A stretch of 19,110 nucleotides of DNA from SKVL01 sp051745565. GTDB taxonomy: Bacteria > Patescibacteriota > Minisyncoccia > Phycocordibacterales > CSBR16-193. This document shows, in pieces, positions 1 to 6,317 of this stretch. The first letter of the stretch is position 1. Each line of letters begins with the position of its first letter. The DNA lies in assembly GCA_051745565.1 (NCBI GenBank), contig JBNJEF010000008.1:1-19110 (forward strand), in the 5' to 3' direction. Position numbers and translations under genes: made by a program. The notes under the pieces were generated by a model. It saw only the letters and a list, made by a program, of their open reading frames with translations, was not told the origin of the DNA and ran no database searches.

Positions 1-29
1 TAATCGCCCGGCCATGTGCCGGGCGATTA
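1..29 (+). terminator. Intrinsic terminator hairpin at the left edge
   Basis: A perfect 12-bp stem (arms 1-12 and 18-29, loop CATGT) is followed by TATATTTTG. It probably ends a plus-strand transcript whose gene lies to the left of the window. The tail is only moderately T-rich, and the other strand cannot be judged because it leaves the window. Confidence 0.7.
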
Positions 30-97
30 TATTTTGTAGAGTACAAAAGGCGAAGCGAAAGACAGAGTCGGTATACTAACGATTTTAGTCGGGGCCG

Positions 98-121
98 GTG
101 AGGCGTGGCCTCACTCTTTTT
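98..121 (+). terminator. Rho-independent terminator
   Basis: A seven-bp stem, GTGAGGC (98-104) and GCCTCAC (108-114), with a GTG loop is followed by TCTTTTT. This is a classic plus-strand terminator. No gene is visible between it and the hairpin at 1-29, so it may be a backup terminator or end an undetected short RNA at 30-97. Confidence 0.65.
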
Positions 122-170
122 GGTTAATTTTATACCTTTTTGCTTTGATTTTTTTTGCTATTCTTTTAGA

Positions 171-179
171 TGTTATGAT
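171..179 (+). promoter_or_regulatory. Extended -10 element (TGTTATGAT)
   Basis: TG-T-TATGAT matches the extended -10 form also seen before gyrA, the methyltransferase and one pilin gene in this window. No good -35 lies at 17 nt; that position is a T run. It would start transcription near 186, just ahead of the candidate small RNA that ends at the 242-273 hairpin. Confidence 0.4.
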
Positions 180-185
180 AGAAAA

Positions 186-276
186 GAATAAGCCTAAAAG
201 AGCGGGAGAGCTGCGACCGATTCCCTGCAGATCGCCAGTAGAAAAAAGAGCACGCGGTAAGCGTGACTTTTTTCTT
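186..276 (+). ncRNA. Candidate small RNA, family not recognised
   Basis: A stretch of about 90 nt lies between an extended -10 box (171-179) and a strong terminator (242-273). The body can fold: CTGCGA near 210-215 pairs with TCGCCAG near 232-238 with one bulged base. I looked for the signatures of SRP RNA, tmRNA, RNase P RNA and 6S RNA and found none. The evidence is only promoter, foldable body and terminator, so it could also be the tail of a longer untranslated region. Confidence 0.3.
242..273. terminator. Strong intrinsic terminator, possibly bidirectional
   Basis: An A-tract (242-247) and G248 pair with C267 and a T-tract (268-273). They surround a CACGC/GCGTG stem (251-255, 261-265) with a GGTAA loop and a small internal loop. 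The A- and T-tracts make it competent on both strands. On the plus strand it would end the candidate RNA at 186-276. Confidence 0.65.
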
Positions 277-464
277 TGGTAACCCGAGAGAAAAGCAATT
301 TATTGTTTTTCCTGGGGTGGAGTGTGTTTCGTCGCTATTCAAAATTTGGTTAAATTTTGTGATAGTAATGAATTAGATGAAAAGATAAAGGTTAAAAGAA
401 ACTTTGTGAAAATTATTTTTATTAGATTTATATTAAGAATCAAGATTAAATCTATAAATTAGAA
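274..464. other. AT-rich intergenic stretch without a gene
   Basis: I see no coding region or known RNA here. Two small hairpins are present: AAAATTT/AAATTTT with a GGTT loop (341-358), and TAGATTTA/TAAATCTA (423-430 and 447-454). Neither has a T-tail or a recognisable function. Confidence 0.5.
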
Positions 465-492
465 AGGAGGAGCTCATTAAAGAACTCCTCCT
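465..492 (-). terminator. Terminator of the hydrolase-like gene
   Basis: AGGAGGAG (465-472) and CTCCTCCT (485-492) form an eight-bp stem immediately downstream of the stop at 508 on the minus strand. The minus-strand continuation is TTCTAATTT. The placement directly after the 508-1089 gene supports its being that gene's terminator. Confidence 0.6.
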
Positions 493-507
493 GGAGATTT
501 GCGATGT

Positions 508-1089
508 TTAAAGAACTCTGATCATTTCATTGTATGTCCATGGAACTTCAAGGGGGGCGAAATGACCTCTGCCAACATTTTCCATACTGATGTTGTGTTT
601 GTTGGTTTTGGTTTTTATAAAAGAATCTTTGTTATTCCCTATTATTTTAACTTCGATAGATGAGAAGTTTCTAACTTCTAAAAGTAAATTGAATTTGGCT
701 ATTCTTCTTATATTCTTAAGATTATTTTTGTTTACGGAAAGTTCCCAAAACAGATCTATTATAACCTTTGTTCTGTATTGAGTTTTCAAAACTTCTCTGA
801 GGAATCTTAAAGAGTGCCACGCTGTATTTGTGGGTTTTATGCCCACAGGAGAGATCAATATAAGCTTTTTTATTTTTTTCTGAATATCTAATTCGTTTCT
901 CAGGATATCAAGAAATTGAATTACACCTGATGAATAAGCTATCACAGAGAAACTTTCTAACTTCTTGGCTGTTTCTATTTCTTCAGTTACAAAGTGATCT
1001 TTTCTAAGTTCTTGGATCATGATTGATAGATCTTTTTTAAGAGTCGGAAATCCGTATAGAAAGAGTATTGAAGTTTTTTCTTGTTTCAT
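508..1089 (-). CDS. Small degenerate alpha/beta-hydrolase-like protein
   Basis: This 193-aa protein begins with a hydrophobic strand ending in LYGFP. It has VIAYSSGV near residues 49-56, which resembles the nucleophile elbow G-x-S-x-G with the first Gly replaced by Ala. LILISPVG follows, and there is a late histidine in GRGHFAPLEVP. This order (strand, Ser elbow, strand, late His) is that of an alpha/beta hydrolase. The protein is short, there is no clear acid residue, and the elbow is altered, so activity and substrate are unknown. There is no signal peptide; it is probably cytoplasmic. The start is firm: AAGGAGAG (1093-1100) lies just upstream of ATG at 1089, one of the few true SD sites in the window. 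The gene stands alone between its own terminator (465-492) and the tRNA-Val repeat region. Strong SD and isolation set it apart from its neighbours, so transfer is possible but unproven. Confidence 0.6.
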   Translation of the reverse strand: MKQEKTSILFLYGFPTLKKDLSIMIQELRKDHFVTEEIETAKKLESFSVIAYSSGVIQFLDILRNELDIQKKIKKLILISPVGIKPTNTAWHSLRFLREVLKTQYRTKVIIDLFWELSVNKNNLKNIRRIAKFNLLLEVRNFSSIEVKIIGNNKDSFIKTKTNKHNISMENVGRGHFAPLEVPWTYNEMIRVL

Positions 1090-1200
1090 TTTCTCTCCTT
1101 TTATTTTATTTTATTCTTAAAGAACTGCATTACTTTATACATTAAAACATATTTTTATTAAATAGGCAATAGTATACGGTTAGTTTTTTGAAAGGAGATC
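1090..1200. other. AT-rich spacer upstream of the hydrolase-like gene
   Basis: This spacer holds the SD of the 508-1089 gene at 1093-1100. The rest is very AT-rich, with no promoter that I can place with confidence. It ends at the first copy of the tRNA-derived repeat. Confidence 0.4.
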
Positions 1201-1300
1201 CCTTTTCGAGCCCTCGCTCCCTCGCTTTTAAAAAGCGAGGATGCGCAATACCGCCCATAACTATTATCTTACTTACTGTGGGCGGTATAGGGCTCGATCC
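1201..1300. repeat. 100-bp tRNA-derived palindromic repeat, copy 1
   Basis: It matches 1360-1459 at 98 of 100 positions (differences at 1215 and 1298). Within it, TTCGAGCCCT (1205-1214) and ATACCGCCCA (1248-1257) are the two halves of the last 20 nt of tRNA-Val in plus-strand orientation. They are split by a 33-bp insert that holds a perfect 21-bp palindrome (1220-1240, arms CCTCGCTTTT/AAAAGCGAGG). At 1279-1300 the 22-nt 3' end of the tRNA recurs in minus orientation with one change, followed by unrelated sequence. This is therefore a tRNA 3'-end remnant, not a tRNA gene. Confidence 0.9.
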
Positions 1301-1315
1301 TTACAGGATCAGTGC

Positions 1316-1362
1316 AGGTTTTCATTATTTCGCTCGTTCCTCGCAAAATAATAGAAAAACCT
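1316..1362. repeat. Imperfect inverted repeat between the two repeat copies
   Basis: AGGTTTTC..ATTATTTCGC pairs with CGCAAAATAAT..GAAAAACCT with a few single-base bulges, around a loop TCGTTCCT. Directly to its left is a small perfect hairpin, GATCCT-TAC-AGGATC (1296-1310). The whole spacer between the repeat copies is therefore built of palindromes. Confidence 0.6.
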
Positions 1363-1459
1363 TTTCGAGCCCTTGCTCCCTCGCTTTTAAAAAGCGAGGA
1401 TGCGCAATACCGCCCATAACTATTATCTTACTTACTGTGGGCGGTATAGGGCTCGAACC
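1360..1459. repeat. 100-bp tRNA-derived palindromic repeat, copy 2 (overlaps the tRNA 3' end)
   Basis: This is the second copy of the 1201-1300 unit. Its right end, 1438-1459, is the genuine 3' end of tRNA-Val. The perfect palindrome is at 1379-1399. The inverted ATACCGCCCA (1407-1416) and the tRNA's own TGGGCGGTAT (1438-1447) are complementary over 10 bp with a 21-nt gap. On the minus-strand transcript the tRNA acceptor strand can therefore pair with its own trailer. Confidence 0.9.
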
Positions 1460-1511
1460 TATGACCTCATCCACGTCAAGGATGCGCTCTAGCCAACTGA
1501 GCTAACCGCCC
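1438..1511 (-). tRNA. tRNA-Val (anticodon GAC)
   Basis: On the minus strand a complete 74-nt cloverleaf folds: acceptor GGGCGGT/ACCGCCC, D arm GCTC/GAGC, anticodon arm CATCC/GGATG with loop TTGACGT (anticodon GAC, reading GUC and GUU valine codons), variable AGGTC, and T arm ATAGG/CCTAT with loop TTCGAGC. The discriminator is A. CCA is not encoded; the genome continues CAGTAAG, so CCA must be added by nucleotidyltransferase. A strong promoter lies directly upstream (1524-1552). The 3' flank is the unusual repeat region described separately. Confidence 0.95.
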
Positions 1512-1523
1512 GTATTTTTATGG

Positions 1524-1552
1524 ATTATACCCGTTTTGATCTACGGGGGCAA
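1524..1552 (-). promoter_or_regulatory. Promoter of tRNA-Val
   Basis: On the minus strand TTGCCC (1547-1552) and TATAAT (1524-1529) are separated by exactly 17 bp. Transcription would begin about 6 nt before the tRNA 5' end at 1511. The spacer is itself an inverted repeat, CCCGT (1530-1534) and ACGGG (1543-1547). Confidence 0.8.
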
Positions 1553-1643
1553 ATTATTTTACTAGATGTTGAGTTTTTGTTGATAAGTTGTTGATATTGT
1601 GTTTATATTCAAAACCAAAAAAATCTTTAAATAAAAAATATTT

Positions 1644-1656
1644 ACAGTCTTACTGT
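1644..1656 (-). terminator. Weak possible terminator downstream of ftsZ
   Basis: ACAGT-CTT-ACTGT forms a five-bp stem. On the minus strand it is followed by AAATATTTTTTATTT. The stem is short and lies about 70 nt past the ftsZ stop. The rest of 1553-1727 is AT-rich, with no gene or other structure that I can support. Confidence 0.3.
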
Positions 1657-1727
1657 TTTGTGTACGTTTAAAAGATATTAATAAGACTTACTATCCTTAA
1701 TGGTTTCAATTTATTTAAACCTCTCTT

Positions 1728-2942
1728 TTATTTTAGTTTTGATCTTCTTAAAAAAGCCGGCACCGCTCCCCAATCATCGTCATCGTCACTGTTTGTTGTT
1801 GAATTTTGCTCTTCAGGCGCCTCCTTTTTCTTGGATTCTTGAGTAGGAATGGTATTGTGTATAGCCTTTTTTTCTTCCTTGGAGGGTGTAGACATTTCGG
1901 AGGAAGATGAGGGGGATTCACTAAAATCCTCTTCAGAGGTTTTCCTGGTCGTGTTTACTTTGTGTACATTGCTGTTCTTTAGAGCTTCTTCCGAGAAGCC
2001 GGATGCTATAACGGTTATTTTTACTTCTCCTTTTTTGAGTTTGTCGTCTTTTACTGTTCCGAAGATTATTTTGGCTTCTTTGTCCACGGATTCAGTTATT
2101 ATGTTGGCTGCGTCTTGTATCTCATGCATTGTAAGATCATCGCCCCCGGCTATGGAGAAAAGAACCCCCTTGGCACCGTCAACGGAAAGCTCCAGGAGCG
2201 GCGAATTTATTGCCGATTTGGCGGCTTCTTCTGATCTTTTTTCTCCGCTTGATATGCCAATACCCATAAGAGCGGTTCCAGTGTTTTGCATAATGGCTCT
2301 TATATCAGCAAAATCGGTATTTATGATTCCCGGAGTGGTTATTAAATCGGAAATGCCTTCCACTGCCTGCTTTAATATGTCGTCACACATAGCAAAAGCG
2401 TTTTTTGCGGTAGTGTCTTTCTCTATGGCGGATAAAAGCCTGTCATTGGGAATGGTTATAATAGCGTCAACGGAAGCCTTTAATTCCTCAATGCCTTGTT
2501 CTGCATATTTCATTCTTTGCGGTCCTTCAAAGAAAAATGGTTTTGTTACTACAGCCACGGTCAGAACACCTAATTCTTTTGCGGTTCTGGCTATTATGGG
2601 AGCTGAACCTGTACAGGTTCCTCCGCCCATACCTCCTGCAATGAAGAGCATATCTCCACCCTTTATAACCTCTTGTATTTCTTCTTTGTTTTCTTCTATT
2701 GCTTTTCTACCCAGCTCCGGATTCATTCCGGTTCCCAGGCCTCTTGTGAGATTTTTCCCTATGTGTATCTTCTTTTTTGCCAGTGTGTGATGAAGGTCTT
2801 GAGCATCAGTATTTATGCCTACGAATTCAACCCCTTTAACTTTGGAGTTGATCATATGGTTAATGGCATTTTTACCCGATCCTCCTACTCCGAACACTTT
2901 TATTCTGGCGAAAGCTTCTACTTCTGGTTTAACTTGCGGCAT
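1728..2942 (-). CDS. ftsZ: Cell division protein FtsZ
   Basis: This is the tubulin-like GTPase that polymerises at mid-cell to build the division ring. The 404-aa protein has the N-terminal GVGGSGKNAIN loop (18-28), the GTP-binding glycine loop GGGTCTGS (106-113), the FEGPQRM region (138-144), VDAIITIPNDRLL (158-170) and the T7 hydrolysis loop NTDFAD (208-213). An acidic, Ser/Thr-rich disordered linker (about 325-388) leads to a C-terminal peptide, VPAFLRRSKLK, of the type that binds FtsA. The length is normal. One oddity is Cys110, where almost all FtsZ proteins have Gly in GGGTGTG. It lies 67 nt downstream of ftsA on the same strand. There is no SD before ATG 2942; the upstream sequence is AT-rich, so translation is either leaderless or SD-independent. 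Confidence 0.97.
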   Translation of the reverse strand: MPQVKPEVEAFARIKVFGVGGSGKNAINHMINSKVKGVEFVGINTDAQDLHHTLAKKKIHIGKNLTRGLGTGMNPELGRKAIEENKEEIQEVIKGGDMLFIAGGMGGGTCTGSAPIIARTAKELGVLTVAVVTKPFFFEGPQRMKYAEQGIEELKASVDAIITIPNDRLLSAIEKDTTAKNAFAMCDDILKQAVEGISDLITTPGIINTDFADIRAIMQNTGTALMGIGISSGEKRSEEAAKSAINSPLLELSVDGAKGVLFSIAGGDDLTMHEIQDAANIITESVDKEAKIIFGTVKDDKLKKGEVKITVIASGFSEEALKNSNVHKVNTTRKTSEEDFSESPSSSSEMSTPSKEEKKAIHNTIPTQESKKKEAPEEQNSTTNSDDDDDWGAVPAFLRRSKLK

Positions 2943-3009
2943 ATTTTATGTAAATTATGTTCTTATAGTAAAAATATGTGAACGTAAGTTATTTTACCAG
3001 ATTTTTCTT

Positions 3010-4191
3010 TTAAGGTAAAAACTGTTTTATCCAAGAGAGAAGTCCTCTTCTGGTTTTTTGCAAAAAAGAGCTTATTCCAAGATTTCCGCTTTCTTCTTCG
3101 TTAAGACCGATAATACAAAGACCGTAAGCGACTGACCATCTTGAGTCTGTTAAAGGTGAGTCCTGTTTTCCTATTGAGCTTAAAGATGCCACCGAGGAGG
3201 GTAGATTGAGTTTTTCTTTGGCCTTTTCTTCTATGTCAAATATTCCCGAACCTCCTCCTGTTATGACTATACCTGCGGGCAAAAGTTCATGACGATTTAT
3301 CTTCTTCAAATGAGCTATGATTATTTCAAATATATCGGCGAGTCTTGCTGAGATGATGTCATTTAGTTTCTGTTGAGGGGTGGGGGAACTTGTCATATTC
3401 CCAAGTTTTATTTTTTCGGCTTCCTCCAATGGTATTCTAAGCCCCAGGGCAATGTCATTAGTTATATCTGTACCTCCTATGGGGAAAACTTCTAGGGATA
3501 TCGGGATGTTGTTCTCAAAGACCACTACTGAAACGGTTTCGGCACCGATATCAGCTAACACGCAACCCGCTATTTTTTGAGGTTTGTTCAGACTGACAAA
3601 ACTTGAGGCGATAGGGGAGGCTATGGTATCTATGACCTCAATGCCTGTGTTTTCAATAGCTTCAACTGTGTCGTTTAGATGATGTTCCAGGCAGGTGATG
3701 AAGAAGGTTTCTGCCTCCAGTGACCCTCCTTTCAAGCCTAAGGGATTGCCTAAAACGTTTTGTCCGTCCAGTTTGTATTCTAAAGGTATGGCGTGTATGA
3801 CTTTTCGATTGAAGGATGCTGAAGGAGGGATCTGACTCTCCGATGCTTCCAAGGCGGCTTTCATATCGGCTTCTTTGACTTCTATGTTGGCACTTGAAAC
3901 CACGGTTTTGCCTGTAGCGGTTACTCCTTGCAGTCCCATTCCGCCTACGGAGGTGAATGCTCTGGATATGGTTGTTCCTGAGGATTTTTCTGCCTTACGA
4001 ACAGCCTCTTTAATGCTTTTTTGCGCTTCGGAGATATTGACGATATATCCGTGGCGCACCCCTTTTGACTCGGCAATACCGGTCCCCAGTATTTTAGGGA
4101 AACGCTTACTTTTGTTCTTTGCTTTTTCGGCAACAACGACTTTTACGTAGTAAGTTCCAATGTCAATTCCTACTGTTGTGTTCGTATTCAT
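3010..4191 (-). CDS. ftsA: Cell division protein FtsA
   Basis: FtsA is an actin-fold ATPase that anchors FtsZ filaments to the membrane. Visible motifs in the 393-aa protein are phosphate-1 VGIDIGTYYVKVVVAEK (near 7-23), phosphate-2 ADIGAETVSVVVFE (around 218-231) with VFPIGGTDIT just after, and the adenosine motif GIVITGGGSGIFD (around 308-320). The C-terminus, GLLSWIKQFLP, is a short amphipathic helix, the expected membrane-targeting sequence. It sits between ybeY and ftsZ in one orientation, giving the usual ftsA-ftsZ pair. There is no MreB or penicillin-binding gene next to it. ATG 4191 has no SD, and the 40-nt gap to ybeY shows no terminator, so co-transcription is likely. Confidence 0.95.
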   Translation of the reverse strand: MNTNTTVGIDIGTYYVKVVVAEKAKNKSKRFPKILGTGIAESKGVRHGYIVNISEAQKSIKEAVRKAEKSSGTTISRAFTSVGGMGLQGVTATGKTVVSSANIEVKEADMKAALEASESQIPPSASFNRKVIHAIPLEYKLDGQNVLGNPLGLKGGSLEAETFFITCLEHHLNDTVEAIENTGIEVIDTIASPIASSFVSLNKPQKIAGCVLADIGAETVSVVVFENNIPISLEVFPIGGTDITNDIALGLRIPLEEAEKIKLGNMTSSPTPQQKLNDIISARLADIFEIIIAHLKKINRHELLPAGIVITGGGSGIFDIEEKAKEKLNLPSSVASLSSIGKQDSPLTDSRWSVAYGLCIIGLNEEESGNLGISSFLQKTRRGLLSWIKQFLP

Positions 4192-4233
4192 ATATACTTT
4201 TACTGCCAGCGTTTTTGCCGGTGGTTACTTTGA

Positions 4234-4632
4234 TCAAGAGATAAAATTCCTCAACAGACGTCTCTCTTCTTTTTCCATTGTACAGCCATGTTTCATTCCT
4301 TTCAAATGCAACATACCGTGGATAAAAAGATAGGTAACAAATTCCTTAAATGACATATCAAAACGATTTGCCTCATCACGTGCTTTTCTTAGATTTATGA
4401 ATATTTCTCCCTCGTTAGAGGATAGAGGAAAGCTTAATACTGATGCCGGACGAGGAGTTTTTCTATACTTTTCATTGAGTTTTTTTGAGGCTTTATCGCC
4501 AATGAATACAAGACTCAGGGAGTAGTCACGTCCTAAAACTCCTTTTTTTATTTGCTCAAAAGAAAGTCGCGGATGTTCAAGCCGCGACTTTTTAACTATA
4601 GTGAGACTTCCCGGGTCTTCTTTTTCTTCCAT
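4234..4632 (-). CDS. ybeY: Endoribonuclease YbeY
   Basis: YbeY is a single-domain zinc endoribonuclease involved in 16S rRNA maturation and ribosome quality control. The protein has 132 aa, slightly shorter than the usual 150-160. It shows the substrate-region pattern RKTPRPASVLSFP (57-69), the GEIFIN strand (75-80), and the zinc motif HGMLHLKGMKH with His105, His109 and His115 (H-x3-H-x5-H). The usual GYDH is GMKH here, but all three metal ligands remain. It lies 40 nt after rpsU and 42 nt before ftsA on the same strand. No SD precedes ATG 4632; translation is probably coupled or SD-independent. Confidence 0.93.
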   Translation of the reverse strand: MEEKEDPGSLTIVKKSRLEHPRLSFEQIKKGVLGRDYSLSLVFIGDKASKKLNEKYRKTPRPASVLSFPLSSNEGEIFINLRKARDEANRFDMSFKEFVTYLFIHGMLHLKGMKHGCTMEKEERRLLRNFIS

Positions 4633-4672
4633 ATTTGATGGTTTCTTTAGAAGAAATTTCTTGCTGAAGATA

Positions 4673-4930
4673 TTAACGTTGCCTGGAGAAGGGTTGAGAT
4701 CTGTCGGGTAATTTACCGAGCTTGACGAGTCTTTCTCTTTCTTTGGCTTTTTTCAGACGTTTTAATGTTTCTTGTTTCTTTTTCGTTTCTGATAGAGGGC
4801 GATTTCTGAATCTTATTGATTTCGCTCTCGGCAGTATTCCGGATCCTTGTACGCGTTTAGTAAAACGACGCACCAGGGCGACATTATTTTCGTTGCTGTT
4901 TTTTTCTACTTTTACGTTTGTGGCTACCAT
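4673..4930 (-). CDS. rpsU: Small ribosomal subunit protein bS21
   Basis: The core NVKVEKNSNENNVALVRRF and TKRVQGSGILPRAK, followed by RFRNRPLSETKKKQETLKRL, is the bS21 pattern: a basic helical protein bound to the 30S platform near the anti-SD helix. The open frame extends to ATG 4948, but a sigma70-like promoter (-35 TTGAAG at 4962-4967, 17-bp spacer, -10 TAGTAT at 4939-4944) places the transcript start near 4932. ATG 4930 is therefore the likely start, giving 85 aa and a leader of at most two nucleotides. There is no SD. The C-terminus is longer than in E. coli (71 aa) and highly basic. It is followed by ybeY, ftsA and ftsZ. Confidence 0.9.
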   Translation of the reverse strand: MVATNVKVEKNSNENNVALVRRFTKRVQGSGILPRAKSIRFRNRPLSETKKKQETLKRLKKAKERERLVKLGKLPDRSQPFSRQR

Positions 4931-4938
4931 ATTGGGCA

Positions 4939-4967
4939 ATACTATCATGCTAAAAAGTTTTCTTCAA
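4939..4967 (-). promoter_or_regulatory. Promoter of rpsU-ybeY-ftsA-ftsZ
   Basis: On the minus strand TTGAAG (4962-4967), a 17-bp spacer and TAGTAT (4939-4944) give an expected start near 4932, next to ATG 4930. It lies in the gap after the HisRS-like gene, so the division genes may be transcribed both from here and by read-through. Confidence 0.55.
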
Positions 4968-4995
4968 GTTTTTTCCGAACTAGATATACTTGGGT

Positions 4996-6288
4996 TTATG
5001 CCGGACAAGCTTTTTTTATTATTTTTTTATTTTCGAATTTTATTTTTTTCAAGTAATAAGGAAGATCTTCCAGGGGGATCGTTTCTTGGGAATGATCTCT
5101 GGTGTCACGTATCATGACCGTTCCTTCCAGTGCCTCTTTTTGCCCCATTATTATGATGTAAGGGAGTTTCAATTTTTCTACATTATGCATCTGCCCCGAG
5201 AGCCTGTTCTTGGTTAAATGGTGGCATATGGGTATTCGATTACGCCTTAGATTGTTTATTGTTTTTAGGCTTTTGACTTTGGCTGCGAACCCTAGGTGAA
5301 CAAAGGAGAATTTGGGTGAGATCGCTGTTTTCGGAATGACCTTCTTTCTGTTGTCTTTCTTTTTATAGGAAAGGAATACACCTACTGCCGGGGTGTTTCT
5401 GCGGTAACCTAAACGACGGGAAAGAGGACTGTATCTCATTCCGCAGGCGGAGATGATCTCCTGTTTATTTTTGTTGTTTATTTGGTTGGAAGTGATGCGA
5501 AAGATGGTGTGTCCATGAAGAGCTCTGTGAGCGACAAGGCGGTCGTTTATGGTATAGGGGATATCCAATTCTTCCAGGTATTCCAGAACTTCTTTCAGGT
5601 GCATCCTGCTTTCTTCTGAAAGATAACTTATGGGCTTAGGTGCACCGTTTATGAATGTCCCGACTTCTTCTTCGGTTGAGACAAATAGTGCGTAAGGATT
5701 TTTTTTGCACATTTCTTTGGTCTGTTCCGGTAGGCTGTTTATTATATCTCTAACATAAAGGGAGAGGTCTCGTTCAAAGGCGTCTCTTGAAGCTTGATCT
5801 CCTACACTATTGATCTCAACTTCAAGTTCTTTAAAACCACTCTCTTCTAAAATAGCAAGAGAGGTCTGTATTGCGAGTGCTTCGGCGATACTTCCGGAAA
5901 CGTCAACTATATCCAGGCTACATTTTTGGTTGACCATACTATTCTCGGATCTAAGCTTGTTCGTTTTTTCTTGGTAAACCATCAAGGGTTTTGGTAGGTC
6001 TCTGAAATGCCCGTTTTTATAAAGTTTTACCAATGTGGCCTTTTCTTTTGGGCAAAAACATTTGCTGTCATGGGCGGGATTTCCAAATATACTGTCTATT
6101 GAACTCGTTGCTCTGGCCGCCGATTGGTCTAGTGTTGAGTAACGAAAACTTTTGATCGGAGTAAATCCATAGTAGAGGACTGTTTCCAGTGATGGTGAGG
6201 ATTGTTTGGTGAATAACAGGGTCTCATAATTATTTTTAACCGGTTTTTTGGTTATCAGTATATTGGAAGATGTTTTTTGGTTGCTCAT
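4996..6288 (-). CDS. Divergent histidyl-tRNA synthetase-like protein (HisRS paralog)
   Basis: This 430-aa protein is recognisable as class II HisRS-type by several blocks: CSLDIVDVSGSIAEALAIQ, ELEVEINSVGDQASRDAFERD, KKNPYALFVSTEE followed by APKPISYLSEESRMHLKEVLEYLEEL, TPAVGVFLS, and a C-terminal anticodon-binding (HGTP) domain with LKLPYIIIMGQKEALEGTVMIRD. The catalytic signatures are changed. The motif-2 position reads MVYQEKTNKLRSENS instead of an FRYE/R pattern. The histidine-binding RGLDYYT is replaced by AHRALHGHTIF. The GGRYD-type motif is ACGMRYSP. It may have lost aminoacylation and kept RNA binding, or it may be fast-evolving; a genuine hisS elsewhere would settle this. It starts 29 nt after lepB, without an SD. 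Confidence 0.75.
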   Translation of the reverse strand: MSNQKTSSNILITKKPVKNNYETLLFTKQSSPSLETVLYYGFTPIKSFRYSTLDQSAARATSSIDSIFGNPAHDSKCFCPKEKATLVKLYKNGHFRDLPKPLMVYQEKTNKLRSENSMVNQKCSLDIVDVSGSIAEALAIQTSLAILEESGFKELEVEINSVGDQASRDAFERDLSLYVRDIINSLPEQTKEMCKKNPYALFVSTEEEVGTFINGAPKPISYLSEESRMHLKEVLEYLEELDIPYTINDRLVAHRALHGHTIFRITSNQINNKNKQEIISACGMRYSPLSRRLGYRRNTPAVGVFLSYKKKDNRKKVIPKTAISPKFSFVHLGFAAKVKSLKTINNLRRNRIPICHHLTKNRLSGQMHNVEKLKLPYIIIMGQKEALEGTVMIRDTRDHSQETIPLEDLPYYLKKIKFENKKIIKKACPA

Positions 6289-6317
6289 ATTGTATATTGC
6301 AACTTAGGATTATTCTA

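Noticed and set aside
175..282. A 35-codon basic frame (MIEKNKPKRAGELRPIP...)
   Set aside because: It runs through the terminator hairpin at 242-273, its ATG lies inside the -10 box, and it has no SD. More likely chance than a gene.
1201..1459. CRISPR-like array
   Set aside because: Only two copies of a 100-bp unit that is itself built from tRNA pieces and palindromes; no regular short repeats, spacers or cas genes.
1188..1505. Open frame of 105 codons on the plus strand with an internal repeat
   Set aside because: It is the antisense of tRNA-Val and its duplicated flank; the repeated peptide simply mirrors the DNA repeat. No SD or family resemblance.
1201..1511. Insertion sequence at the tRNA
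   Set aside because: No transposase frame and no terminal repeats with target duplication; the insert in the tRNA-like segment is only 33 bp.
1849..2790. 313-codon frame opposite ftsZ
   Set aside because: Antisense shadow of a clear FtsZ gene, Ser/Pro-rich as expected for such shadows.
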